Notes: a model not told the origin generated them from the letters alone. Numbered from the stretch's first letter, positions 18,492 through 27,391 are shown. The stretch: DNA of 64,000 nt from JANYLB01 sp963837715 (GCA_963837715.1 CAWIOF010000002.1:1240001-1304000), one strand, 5' to 3'. Program-made: numbers and translations.

Positions 18492-21400
18492 TCAGCTGAT
18501 CCGACGGAGGAACCCACCCGGATGGAACGTGAGACCGTGCTTCTCCCACGAGGTGTCGACCACGAACCCGCCATTCACCGAGAGGATCCTCCGCACCGCC
18601 TCGGTGGGGCCCGCCCCGTACCCCGGCCAGACCGGGTGACCGTTCACGATGGTGTTCTCGACGATCACGTAGGACCCGACCGGCACGAGCGGCGACAGCG
18701 CCTCGAACTCCTGCACGATCCTCGGGGCACGGGCATCGGAGCCGAGGATCACCAAGGCTCGTGGGTCAGCCCCCACGAGCTCCCGGACCCGTGCGATCGC
18801 AGCCGACTCGTGGGGACCCTGTTCGACATACGTGATGCGGGAGTGCTCCGGGCGCTCCCCGCGCTCGTCGCCCACCGAGACGACCTGGCCCCGGCCGAGG
18901 AGGTCGCAGATCGACGCGAGGAACAGTGCCCTCCCGCCGCCGGCCGTGCCGGTCTCGACGATCCACTCGGGGCGGACGCTCGTGAGCAGCTCCTGGTAGA
19001 TGAAGAGGTCGGTCGGTGCCGCGGCGACGGGATGTCCGAGCCACGTCATGTCGCGCCACGACAGTCCGCGCCAGAACATCTCGATCAGGGTGGTCTTGAG
19101 CTCCTCCGGCATCGGCTCGGCCTCCGACGGCACGCCGTCGGGGCCGTCGTTGGTCCGCCGGACCGCGAATGCGGACGACGTCATGCGACGCGACCGGCTC
19201 CGGCGCGATCCTTCCGAAGCGAGGGACCCGACGTAGTGCATCGGCTTGGTCGGACCGCGCAGCAGCCGCCCCCGCAGCTCCTCGTAGTGCTCGCCGTAGG
19301 CGAAGATCTTGCTGCGCCGATCGTCGTGGGCACCGTCGTTCGTGGTGGTCCCGCCGTGGACCTGGTGGAACGATCCCTCACCCAGGATGGTCACGGTGGT
19401 GACGTCGGGCTGGGAGCCGAGCCGTTCCCAGAGGTCGAGGTTCGCGTAGCCACCACCGGGCATGGAGAAGCTGTCGTCGAAGCCGCCGACCTGCTCCAAC
19501 AGGCTCCGGGGCACGAAGAGGCAGTTGCTCTCGAGCACACCGTCGAACCAGTCGCGATCGCCGATGAAGTGGCTGATCTCGAACAGGCGGTAGCCGTCTG
19601 ACGGCCAGTTGATCCCCGTGAACAGCTCGTCTTCGCGCTTCTGGTCGTACCCCTTGTCGACCACGACCGGCTGCTGGCCTGGTCCGACGTACCACTGCTG
19701 CGTGGCCACGACCGCCGGCTCGTAGCAGCGCAGCCCGGCGATGCCGAAGCGGAGCACGCCCGGAGTCACGACGTGCGCGCCGTCGATCATGAGCGCGTAG
19801 TTCGAGCCCCGAGCCGCCGCGATCCCGCGGTTCAGTGCACCCGTGGGCGAAGGAGTCGCCTCGCCGCCGAGGTCGAGGTACCGGAACTCGGGGCCGAAGC
19901 TCTGCACGAACTCGGCGCCGAGGCGCTCGCTCTCTTCGGACCCGTTGTCGACGACGATCACCTCGTAGTCGAGCGAATCGGTGCCTTGCTGGTACGCGCG
20001 CGACAACGAGTACAACGTACGTGCCGCCTCGCGCCGCATGTTGTAGAAGACCACGATCACCGACAGGTCGATCACGCCGACCGCCGGCCGCGGCGCAAGC
20101 GGCGCGCGCGTGAGCACACCACTTGTGCCTCCCGCAGGCGTTGCGCTCGATGTCGCGACTGCGTCCTTACGCCAGACCAATCCCGTCGGTCCGACGCGCC
20201 CGACCGGGCTCGACACACCGCGCCGGGTCCGGAACTCCTCCACCGCTTCGGCACAGCCCGGCTGCGACGTGTCCTCGACGATCACGAAACCACCGTCGCT
20301 GAGCCGGTCATACAGACGGTCCAGCACGACGCCGGCATCGGTCCCGATGCCGGAGCCGAGTCGCACCAACGAGATCGACGTGATCGGCGCGTCCTGCAAC
20401 GAGGCATCGAAGGTGCCTTGCAGGAACCGCACACGTTCGTCGAGGAGCCCGAAGCGGGCGAACGCCTCCCGCACCTGGTTGAGGTCGGCGAGGAGGTCGT
20501 CGACGCCTCCCGCGTCGAGCGGTCGGGGCTCGCGGCCTTCCGGCGTCGACCGGAACGCACTCGCGACCCACACGTCGCGACCGGGGAGATCATTCGCGTC
20601 CAGGTACCCACGCAGGTACACCCCGGCACCCCCTCGGCCCGGTTCGCATTCCACGAAGTCGCCCTCGACCCCCTCGGTGCGGATCGTGTCGAGGGCCTCG
20701 TGGAGCTGGTCGAACTTGACCCGCCCCATCGCGGTGTAGGGGAAGTAGGCCGTCGTCGCGTCGTCGCTCGCCGAGTACCCCACCTCGCGCGCCTGCTCGA
20801 GCCGCCGGATCTCCTTGCGGAGATGGGAGTCGGGGGCGCGTAGGAGGTCGGGGGCCACGGTCCCCTGCTCGGTCGCGCGCTGGAGCAGGTACTCGATCCG
20901 CACCTCGTTCTCGAGGTACGGCTGATCGAGGAGCGTGCTGCGGAGGAGCGTGAGGTATCGCTGGTTCGCGAGCGTGAGCTGCTCGTCGCGCATGCGCATC
21001 ATGTTGTGCTCGAACACGACCTCGTCGATGCGGATCTTCTCCGACAGTTCGAGCAGGCTCTGCTTGCCGGTGTCGCTCTCGAGGTCGTCGAGCAGGCGTC
21101 GCAGCTCCGGGCGGGTGTCGAGGAAGCGTTCCTCGACGACGATCGCCAGCCCGAAGTAGATCGGGAGCACCACGATCCGCAGTGCTTCGTCGTGCTCCGC
21201 GACGAAGTCGTCGACCGCGGTCATCACTCCGTTGCGCGGGCCACCTTCGAGTACCGCGTTGTCGAGGGTGATGTTCATCCCACCTCGCGGGAGGAGCTCT
21301 TTGCGCCCCGGACGCATCCCGAGCCGCCGGTAGGGCTGGCGGAACTCCTCGGGGATCTCCGAAGGCGTGTAGTAGAGGTCGCGCCGCCCGTAGGGCCAGG

Positions 21401-21773
21401 CGACGTCGTGCAGCACGAGCAGCGGGAGCGGCTGCTCCTCTCGACGGGACGCCTCGCGGAGGAGCCGCAGCTCGTTGTAGACCGTGTACCAGTTGTGGTC
21501 ACCGTCGACGAGGGCGACGTCGAAGGCACCGGCTTCGGGGAGCACGTTCAAGCTGATGTCGCGATGGAAGATGTACCGGCCCGGGAACCGGCGCATGTGC
21601 TCCTCGGGATCGAAGCTCGGCACGGGATCCACAACGTGCAGCTCGGCGTCGGGTCCGAGCGCGTCGAGCATCAGGACCGTGGTCTCGCCCCGCAACGCAC
21701 CGATCTCGATGATCCGCTTCGCGCCGGACGCCGCGATCATCGGTGCTACGACACTCTCCCAGAACGGAAACAT
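18492..21773 (-). CDS. Four-domain fusion: methyltransferase / TylF-like / GT2 / CmcI-like
   Basis: A 1093-residue protein. Residues about 15-200 are a class I methyltransferase (RIIEIGALRGETTVLML, DVALVDGDHNWYTVYNE). A charged helical linker runs to about 340. Residues 350-537 resemble TylF O-methyltransferases but are degenerate: the metal site DGDMY of the intact homologue at 13714 is replaced by GSGIG. Residues 568-810 are a family 2 glycosyltransferase (LSVIVVFYNMRREA, VIVVDNGSEE, LMIDGAHVV, GGFDDSFSMPGGGYANLDLWERLG). Residues 890-1093 resemble cephalosporin hydroxylase/CmcI methyltransferases (PEWIVETGTAGGGRALFLAS), but the usual LDSDH metal motif reads LGSDARAP. It probably glycosylates and methylates a sugar chain, with two domains structural or regulatory. 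ATG 21773 has a GAGGGG site. Confidence 0.8.
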   Translation of the reverse strand: MFPFWESVVAPMIAASGAKRIIEIGALRGETTVLMLDALGPDAELHVVDPVPSFDPEEHMRRFPGRYIFHRDISLNVLPEAGAFDVALVDGDHNWYTVYNELRLLREASRREEQPLPLLVLHDVAWPYGRRDLYYTPSEIPEEFRQPYRRLGMRPGRKELLPRGGMNITLDNAVLEGGPRNGVMTAVDDFVAEHDEALRIVVLPIYFGLAIVVEERFLDTRPELRRLLDDLESDTGKQSLLELSEKIRIDEVVFEHNMMRMRDEQLTLANQRYLTLLRSTLLDQPYLENEVRIEYLLQRATEQGTVAPDLLRAPDSHLRKEIRRLEQAREVGYSASDDATTAYFPYTAMGRVKFDQLHEALDTIRTEGVEGDFVECEPGRGGAGVYLRGYLDANDLPGRDVWVASAFRSTPEGREPRPLDAGGVDDLLADLNQVREAFARFGLLDERVRFLQGTFDASLQDAPITSISLVRLGSGIGTDAGVVLDRLYDRLSDGGFVIVEDTSQPGCAEAVEEFRTRRGVSSPVGRVGPTGLVWRKDAVATSSATPAGGTSGVLTRAPLAPRPAVGVIDLSVIVVFYNMRREAARTLYSLSRAYQQGTDSLDYEVIVVDNGSEESERLGAEFVQSFGPEFRYLDLGGEATPSPTGALNRGIAAARGSNYALMIDGAHVVTPGVLRFGIAGLRCYEPAVVATQQWYVGPGQQPVVVDKGYDQKREDELFTGINWPSDGYRLFEISHFIGDRDWFDGVLESNCLFVPRSLLEQVGGFDDSFSMPGGGYANLDLWERLGSQPDVTTVTILGEGSFHQVHGGTTTNDGAHDDRRSKIFAYGEHYEELRGRLLRGPTKPMHYVGSLASEGSRRSRSRRMTSSAFAVRRTNDGPDGVPSEAEPMPEELKTTLIEMFWRGLSWRDMTWLGHPVAAAPTDLFIYQELLTSVRPEWIVETGTAGGGRALFLASICDLLGRGQVVSVGDERGERPEHSRITYVEQGPHESAAIARVRELVGADPRALVILGSDARAPRIVQEFEALSPLVPVGSYVIVENTIVNGHPVWPGYGAGPTEAVRRILSVNGGFVVDTSWEKHGLTFHPGGFLRRIS

Positions 21774-21866
21774 GACCCCTCATCGCCCTTTCGCCGCGGA
21801 GAGTGGCATGGTAAACGAAGTCGGCGCCCGCTCCGTGAGGGCGCGACCACGGTGTTCCCCACCCTC

Positions 21867-22613
21867 TCACCCCGGGGCGATCGGGTCCCTGCGTCTCGCC
21901 GCGTGGATCTCCCGGGCGAAGTCGAACAGCTCGATGTCGTCGGCGTTGTCGGCGGCGATGCGGCGGCGGAACGACTCGGGCACGTCGTCGGGCTCCGTGC
22001 GGTTCGCGTGCATCGGCACACCGAGGTCCCAGCCGAAACGGGTGTCGAGCTCGGCGACGAAGTCGTCGAAGTGCACGTCGAGCCCCATCACGTCGACCGA
22101 TGCCAGACCCTCCTTGGCCCGAGCGAGACGGTCTGGGCCGAAGTCCCTGACGTGGGTCATGAGGCCGTCGCCCGCCGTCATCTCCTCCGGGGAGAGCGAG
22201 AACATCTTCACCATGTTGTTTTCAATCATCCCGTGGAACCGGATCGGATCGTCGTAGAGCTCCTCGAGGGGACGGTGCGCATCGCTCGGCGTCTTGCGAC
22301 GATGGTGACGCAGGAACGACAGCGTTCGCTCAACGGGCTCGCGCACGACCGTCATGGTTGCGAAGTCGTCGCCGAGGAGCTCGCCGGTCCGGAGCGGGAA
22401 GTGACCGGTGACGACGCGGATCTCGTCGCGGCGGGCCCGGTATCGCTCACGGAGATGGCTCACGAAGAGGATCGGAGCTGGGCCCGGGACCTCGTCGGAT
22501 GGATCGGGGTAGATCTGTGGCCGATCGAACTCGCGTTGGAGCTGAACGAACAGACTCGTCCCGGCGGCCTTCTGCACGTGGGCGAAGAAGAAGCGGCGTG
22601 CGGCATGCACCAT
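21867..22613 (-). CDS. Sulfotransferase (Sulfotransfer_2-like), paralogue 4
   Basis: A 248-residue sulfotransferase: FFFAHVQKAAGTSLFVQLQ (phosphosulfate loop), TVVREPVERTLSFLRHHRR (E replaces the D of RDPVER), GHFPLRTGELLGDDF and the tail IAADNADDIELFDFAREI. The C-terminal half resembles the 17759 paralogue most (DVHFDDFVAELDTRFGWDLG against EDFDAFCAELTTRFGWDLG). It begins 11 bases after the stop of a small hypothetical gene. A gap of 93 bases with a TACCAT hexamer (21813-21808, minus strand) separates it from the four-domain gene downstream. Confidence 0.83.
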   Translation of the reverse strand: MVHAARRFFFAHVQKAAGTSLFVQLQREFDRPQIYPDPSDEVPGPAPILFVSHLRERYRARRDEIRVVTGHFPLRTGELLGDDFATMTVVREPVERTLSFLRHHRRKTPSDAHRPLEELYDDPIRFHGMIENNMVKMFSLSPEEMTAGDGLMTHVRDFGPDRLARAKEGLASVDVMGLDVHFDDFVAELDTRFGWDLGVPMHANRTEPDDVPESFRRRIAADNADDIELFDFAREIHAARRRDPIAPG

Positions 22614-22624
22614 CGCGTGGAGCC

Positions 22625-23044
22625 CTACTCCCGGACGTCGACTGCCACGACCGCCGTCGCGAGGTCCTTCCAGACGACGACCAGGCGCTCGTTCCAGTCG
22701 ATGGCTCCTGCTTCGACGTCGGCTTTCGGCCCCGCCAACATGGTGAGCATCACGCCGAACGCGGAGGCGACGAGCGCGATCAACTCGGTCACCACTCCGG
22801 CGGTCGCGTGCTCTGACCAGCCGGCCTTCGACGCCAGCTCGGCCACGGTGAGGTGTTTGTCTACCGAAGACGCGGCGGCGAGTATCGAGAGTGCGAGTCG
22901 GCCATCAGGATTGAGCGCCGAGAGCATCCGCTCGAGTGCGTCGGGATCGAGCGCGACGCCGGGAGTGCCGGCAATCGAGCGCATGTCGAGGCCCATGAGG
23001 TACGTCCGGGTCGCGACCACGAGCTCCTCGGGAACAGGAACCAT
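22625..23044 (-). CDS. Hypothetical protein with a helix-turn-helix-like segment
   Basis: A 139-residue protein that I do not recognise. It appears almost fully helical; the segment HLTVAELASKAGWSEHATAGVVTELIAL (about residues 65-92) has the shape of a winged helix DNA-binding motif, and a hydrophobic helix ALVASAFGVMLTMLAG follows. ATG 23044 is preferred to an open frame reaching 23167 because a GGAG element precedes it and the upstream part is intergenic in character. It is co-directional with the sulfotransferase at 22613 and divergent from the Tat/LAXTG gene, with repeat elements between. Confidence 0.6.
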   Translation of the reverse strand: MVPVPEELVVATRTYLMGLDMRSIAGTPGVALDPDALERMLSALNPDGRLALSILAAASSVDKHLTVAELASKAGWSEHATAGVVTELIALVASAFGVMLTMLAGPKADVEAGAIDWNERLVVVWKDLATAVVAVDVRE

Positions 23045-23112
23045 CACGAACTCCACTCGGTCCCTCCTCCTCTGCTGGCAGTCGGGCGCTCCGACGCGCC
23101 GGTCCGACATCG

Positions 23113-23166
23113 TGGCACAAGGTGACGCGGCGATGAATTGTCCCCACGGAGCGATGAATTGTGCCA
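23113..23166. repeat. Paired direct and inverted repeats in a divergent intergenic region
   Basis: CGATGAATTGT occurs at 23131-23141 and again at 23152-23162, exactly 21 bases apart (two helical turns). TGGCACAA (23113-23120) and TTGTGCCA (23159-23166) form an 8-base inverted repeat around them. The layout suggests an operator controlling one or both divergent genes. Confidence 0.45.
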
Positions 23167-23229
23167 ACAGTGGGTCTCGCGAACCACCAGTTCAGGCGCA
23201 GAGCGAGTAGAATGCCTATCTACACATAC

Positions 23230-23246
23230 GGGCGCAAGATGCGCCC
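23230..23246 (+). promoter_or_regulatory. Perfect 7-base stem with AGA loop in the leader of the LAXTG gene
   Basis: GGGCGCA (23230-23236), loop AGA, TGCGCCC (23240-23246). It ends ten bases before the AGGAGG ribosome-binding site (from 23256) of the 23268 gene and downstream of a TAGAAT -10-like hexamer (23208-23213), so it would sit in the transcript leader. Confidence 0.45.
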
Positions 23247-23267
23247 TCGCCGTCCAGGAGGGACGAC

Positions 23268-23759
23268 ATGGCCGATAGGCCGCAGGGACTCTCGGACGCC
23301 GAACCGCCCGAAGCATGCCACGAGGTCACTGCGCCGCGAGCTGATTTCGGGCGACGGCGGTTCCTCCTCGGCGCGGCCGCAGCGGGAACCGCGGCATGGG
23401 CCGTCCCGGCCATCGTGACCATGGAACCGGCCGGCGCCGCTGGGCTCACCAGTCCCCCGCCGACACCACCTGAGGTCGAGGTGCTGCCGAAGACGATCAT
23501 CGATCCTCCCGTCGACCCCAGTGATCCGGTCGTCGAGGTTGCCGGCGCGCCGGCCGCGAACCCGGAGGTCGAGGTGAGGGGCGCCCTTGCCGTGACGGGC
23601 GCGCCCATCGACACGCTTCTCGGAGCGGGCGCCGCCGCGATCGCCGGTGGCGGCGCGCTGCACCAGTGGAGCGCCCGGGCCGCCCGTCGGAGTGCGGCGT
23701 CCACCGATGCGCCGGCGGTACCCGGAGCAGCCGAGGTGCCCAACCCGCCCGCCGGGTGA
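23268..23759 (+). CDS. Tat-exported protein with LAXTG cell-wall sorting signal
   Basis: A 163-residue secreted surface protein of unknown role. A twin-arginine signal is seen at about residues 28-45 (FGRRRFLLGAAAAGTAAWA). The mature region is proline- and valine-rich with repeated short VEV motifs. Near the C-terminus ALAVTGAPID (LAVTG at about 107-111), a hydrophobic stretch with many glycines and alanines, and then basic residues WSARAARR form a cell-wall sorting signal. LAXTG is the signal recognised by class E sortases of actinobacteria; no sortase gene is in the window. A further 20 residues follow the basic tail, which is longer than usual. The ATG has a strong AGGAGG site 7 bases upstream. 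Confidence 0.78.
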   Translation: MADRPQGLSDAEPPEACHEVTAPRADFGRRRFLLGAAAAGTAAWAVPAIVTMEPAGAAGLTSPPPTPPEVEVLPKTIIDPPVDPSDPVVEVAGAPAANPEVEVRGALAVTGAPIDTLLGAGAAAIAGGGALHQWSARAARRSAASTDAPAVPGAAEVPNPPAG

Positions 23760-23785
23760 CCGCCCGGGGGCTGTCGCCCACGTAT

Positions 23786-23791
23786 TAGCTT
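23786..23791 (+). promoter_or_regulatory. Candidate leaderless -10 (TAGCTT) for the 23798 methyltransferase
   Basis: TAGCTT is six bases before ATG 23798, with no ribosome-binding site between them. Confidence 0.4.
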
Positions 23792-23797
23792 CTGCGC

Positions 23798-24628
23798 ATG
23801 ACGGGTACGGCGACCTTTCTCGACGACCACCTGCTACGGGTCGGAGCGACCCGGTTCTACTGCGACTATCCCCTCGACACCGCACCCGAGGGTCTCCTGC
23901 CCGTGATGAAACACCGGGCCCTCGTCGAGCGATACATCGACCTGGCCCGAAGCCTGCAGCCCCAGGTCATCGTGGAGCTCGGCATCCACCGCGGTGGCAG
24001 TACCGCCTTGCTGTGTGAGTTGACTTCGCCCGACAGGTTGATCGCACTCGAGCTCAACAGCACACCCCCGGGGCTGCTCGGCGCGTACCTGGCCGACCGG
24101 GATCTCGATGAGGTCGTGCGGCCGTTCTACGGCGTCGATCAGTCCGACCGCTCCCGTGTCGGCGAGATCCTCGTCGACGAACTGGGAACCCGGCCCATCG
24201 ACCTGGTCATCGACGATGCGTCCCACCTGTACGAACCGACCCGATCCTCATTCGAGTCTCTCTTCCCGCGCCTGCGTCCTGGCGGCCTCTTCGTGATCGA
24301 GGACTGGAACGCCGACCACCTCCTCGCCGACGAGGTCGTCCTCGCGTTCGAAGACCCGTCCCATCCGCTGCACGAGTCGGCGCTGATCGATCTCCCGGCG
24401 GCTCGGGAAGCGCAGCATCGTGATCCGACGTCCCAGCGAACTCCGTTCCTCCGGCTCGTGGTCGAGCTCTTGCTGGCCCGGGCCTCGGCCGGGGACACGA
24501 TCCGCGACGTGACCATCGACGAGCACTGGGTGACGGTGCAGCGGGGGGCCGACCCGCTGGATGCCCTGGCGTTCCGCCTCTCGGATCTGGTCAACGACCA
24601 CGTCGGCTTCACGACCGCCAAAGGCTGA
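23798..24628 (+). CDS. Class I SAM-dependent methyltransferase (Methyltransf_24-like), paralogue B
   Basis: A 276-residue paralogue of the proteins at 16 and 35730. SAM loop VIVELGIHRGGSTALLCE, then LVIDDASHLYEPTRSSFESLFPRLRPGGLFVIEDWNAD. Like the others it has a short N-terminal strand region before the Rossmann fold and a C-terminal helical extension ending DVTIDEHWVTVQRG, close to DEVTITGEWLTARRG in paralogue A. It is predicted to O-methylate a sugar in the locus; the acceptor is unknown. It precedes the B12-type radical SAM gene by 78 bases, with a TAGAGT hexamer between them (24672), so that gene may have its own promoter. Confidence 0.83.
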   Translation: MTGTATFLDDHLLRVGATRFYCDYPLDTAPEGLLPVMKHRALVERYIDLARSLQPQVIVELGIHRGGSTALLCELTSPDRLIALELNSTPPGLLGAYLADRDLDEVVRPFYGVDQSDRSRVGEILVDELGTRPIDLVIDDASHLYEPTRSSFESLFPRLRPGGLFVIEDWNADHLLADEVVLAFEDPSHPLHESALIDLPAAREAQHRDPTSQRTPFLRLVVELLLARASAGDTIRDVTIDEHWVTVQRGADPLDALAFRLSDLVNDHVGFTTAKG

Positions 24629-24706
24629 GCGGCAGGGTCGATCGGCCCGGACCCCCGAACAGAGAGCGGTGTAGAGTCCTGGCGGTCCCAGACCAAGGAT
24701 GAGCCG

Positions 24707-27376
24707 GTGGACGAAGTAAACGAGGACCTCACGGACAGCGATACGGCGGAGCCTGCTCTGCACCTGGCGAACCGCCTGATCGTCTCGATCCAACGTCAGG
24801 GTCTCCGGATCCCGACTTTCTCCAACGCCACGCCGATCGACCTCGGCGCGTCGCAATTGGCCGTGCTCGAGACACTGAACCGACCGGGGGGCGCGTCACG
24901 GGCGGCTGCCGTCGATGGAGCCGGCGCCCAGAGCGACCCCGAGGTTCAGGCCAGCCTGGAAGAGTTCGTCGACCGGCTCACAAGGGAGACCTGGCTCACC
25001 ACCGAGCCGAGCCAGGTCCCGACGCGGGCTGCGGTGGCTCCCGCCACCAGCGCCGGAAGTCATCCCCTTCCAGCCCTCGACGACAGCGCCGCGATCGCCA
25101 CCCCGCTCTCGGTCCGGCCGGTGCCGGGCGGCTACGAGTTCGTCGCCCATCTCGGTGACCGCCTGGCGACGGTCACCGGACCTGAGTTGCTCGCGTTGCG
25201 TGAGATCGTCGAGCCGATCACGCTTCGGGAGGCTCTCGCTGCTCACCGAGAGGCAGGAGGTGCATTCGCACTCGACGACGCCCAGTTCCTCGACGTGATC
25301 GGCCGCCTCGCCGCGGTCGACATCGTCGTCGTCGGCCGGCCCGATGCCCTCGCCGGGTTCCAGCGCGTTCGGGCCGAGGGCCTCGACGACTCGTTCACGG
25401 AGCGCGACCGCATCTGCCAGGAGGTCTTCACCCGCTTCGCCGACGCCGACGACGCCGATGAGCAGGCGCGCGAAGCGCGCACGGGCGTCGTCCGGCCGCA
25501 GGTGATCCCTGTCGCGTTCGACCCGGTCCCGCCCCTGGCGCTCGCCCTCATCGCCTCGTACGGCAGGGTGTTCGACGGCGGGTCGCTCGGCGAGCACTAC
25601 CGCTTCCGGCGCGAATGGGTGTGGCTCGAGGACCGCTTCGAGCACCACACCAGCCGCCCCGCCGTCTACCTGTTCTCGAACTACCTCTGGTCCCACGCGC
25701 AGTGCGTCGAGATCTCGCGCCGGGTAAAGGCCGCAAGCCCTGCGAGCATCACCGTGCACGGTGGTCCCGACACTCCGAAATATGAATCCGACGCGCGCGC
25801 CTACTTCGCCGCGAACCCCCACGTCGACGTGACCGTCCGCGGCGAGGGCGAGCAGACCGCCGTCGAGGTCCTCCGCGCGCTGATGCCGGTGATCGGCGAC
25901 GAGTACCGGGATCTCTCGGTGTTGGCCGATGTTCCGGGGATCTACTTCCGTGGGCCCGATGGCTCGGTGCACTGCACCGCCGACAGGGACCGGATGACAG
26001 ACCTCGACGTCATCCCCTCACCGTTCCTCACCGGCTTGTTCGACGCCTACGCCGAGGTCCCGGGCACCAACGTCACCATCGAGACGAATCGGGGGTGCCC
26101 CTACGGTTGCACGTTCTGCGACTGGGGCTCCGCGACCTCGAGCCGGATCCGCAAGTTCGACCTGCAGCGGGTCTACGACGAGATCGAATGGTGCGCGAAG
26201 TCGCACATGCAGGGGATCGGCCCGGCCGACTCGAACTTCGGGATCTTCGAACGCGACGTGCCGATCGCCGAGTTCGTTGCCCAGATGAAGGAGACGCACG
26301 GATATCCGAGGTTCTTCGGGGTGAGCTACGCGAAGAACACGGTGAAGCACCTGCAGCACATCATCCAGACGATCGCCGGCGCCGGCATCGTGGTGCAGGG
26401 GATCCTGTCGCTCCAGACCATGGACGAGGACACGCTCTCCGCGGTCCACCGTTCGAACATCAAGACCGAGAAGTACGACCTCCTCGCGGGCGAGATGCGC
26501 CGGGCCGACCTCCCGTTGTTCGTCGACCTGATGCAGGGCCTCCCGGGCTCGACCAAGGAGTCGTTCACCCGAGACCTGCAGCAGTGCATCGAACGCGAGG
26601 TGCAGGTCCGCATCCCGCAGACCACGCTCCTCGTGAACAGCCCGATGAACGATCCCGAGTACCGCGCCGAGCACAAGATCGAGGTGCACCAACCGCTGGC
26701 ACCCGGCCGGCCCGCGCTCGTGGTCTCCACGGCCACGTTCACGCGCCAGGACTACTTCGAGATGAGCGCTCAGCGGCGCGTCTTCCTGCTCTTCGAGAAC
26801 TTCGGGGTGATGCGCCAGGTCTCACGGTTCGTCCGCCAGGAGACGGGCACGCTCGAGACCGACCTCTACGAGCGGATGCGGCGGATGTCGCGCCGGGACC
26901 CGGCCCGCTGGCCGCTGATCCAGCTCCTCACGAGCCTCGTGCCGCACGTGATGGAACCGCCCGTCAGCTGGGGCCTCGTGCTCGAAGAGGTCCGTCGATT
27001 CCTCGTCTCCGAGATCGGCATCACCGACGACTCCGCGCTCGACACCGCGCTCCGGGTGCAACTCGGGTTGCTCCCGAGCCACGACCGGGTGCTCCCCGAG
27101 ACGCTCGAGCTCTCCCACGACTACGCGGCCTGGTTCCGCGACGTGATGGCCGTGAAGGAATCGCCCGAACGGGACCAGTGGACCGAGCTCGTCCCGCGAC
27201 TGCGGGAGTACGGACCGGCGCAGTTCACCATCGACGATCCCGGCGACGTCGCCCGGGCCGCGATCGGGGCCAACATCGAGCTCCACGGCTTCGGGCTGAA
27301 CTGGGAGTTCGAGACGCCCATCCGTCGAGCGTTCATCGCGAACGAGCGCACCGTCTCGACCCTCGGGGCCATCTAG
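24707..27376 (+). CDS. B12-binding-type radical SAM protein with two N-terminal winged-helix-like segments
   Basis: An 889-residue enzyme. Residues about 305-400 form a cobalamin-binding-like fold (AVYLFSNYLWSHAQCVEISRRVK, ITVHGGPDTPKYE, VTVRGEGEQTAVEVLRAL). The radical SAM cluster motif is C464-x3-C468-x2-C471 (RGCPYGCTFCDWG), followed by DLMQGLPGSTKESF. The first 210 residues are unusual: two stretches, near 30-62 and 134-205, look like small winged-helix or PqqD-like domains. Such enzymes often methylate unactivated carbons or rearrange substrates. The canonical DxHxxG cobalamin ligand was not found, as in several relatives. GTG 24707 has AAGGAT upstream. The substrate is unknown. Confidence 0.82.
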   Translation: MDEVNEDLTDSDTAEPALHLANRLIVSIQRQGLRIPTFSNATPIDLGASQLAVLETLNRPGGASRAAAVDGAGAQSDPEVQASLEEFVDRLTRETWLTTEPSQVPTRAAVAPATSAGSHPLPALDDSAAIATPLSVRPVPGGYEFVAHLGDRLATVTGPELLALREIVEPITLREALAAHREAGGAFALDDAQFLDVIGRLAAVDIVVVGRPDALAGFQRVRAEGLDDSFTERDRICQEVFTRFADADDADEQAREARTGVVRPQVIPVAFDPVPPLALALIASYGRVFDGGSLGEHYRFRREWVWLEDRFEHHTSRPAVYLFSNYLWSHAQCVEISRRVKAASPASITVHGGPDTPKYESDARAYFAANPHVDVTVRGEGEQTAVEVLRALMPVIGDEYRDLSVLADVPGIYFRGPDGSVHCTADRDRMTDLDVIPSPFLTGLFDAYAEVPGTNVTIETNRGCPYGCTFCDWGSATSSRIRKFDLQRVYDEIEWCAKSHMQGIGPADSNFGIFERDVPIAEFVAQMKETHGYPRFFGVSYAKNTVKHLQHIIQTIAGAGIVVQGILSLQTMDEDTLSAVHRSNIKTEKYDLLAGEMRRADLPLFVDLMQGLPGSTKESFTRDLQQCIEREVQVRIPQTTLLVNSPMNDPEYRAEHKIEVHQPLAPGRPALVVSTATFTRQDYFEMSAQRRVFLLFENFGVMRQVSRFVRQETGTLETDLYERMRRMSRRDPARWPLIQLLTSLVPHVMEPPVSWGLVLEEVRRFLVSEIGITDDSALDTALRVQLGLLPSHDRVLPETLELSHDYAAWFRDVMAVKESPERDQWTELVPRLREYGPAQFTIDDPGDVARAAIGANIELHGFGLNWEFETPIRRAFIANERTVSTLGAI

Positions 27377-27391
27377 CCCCACCGCGAGCCC

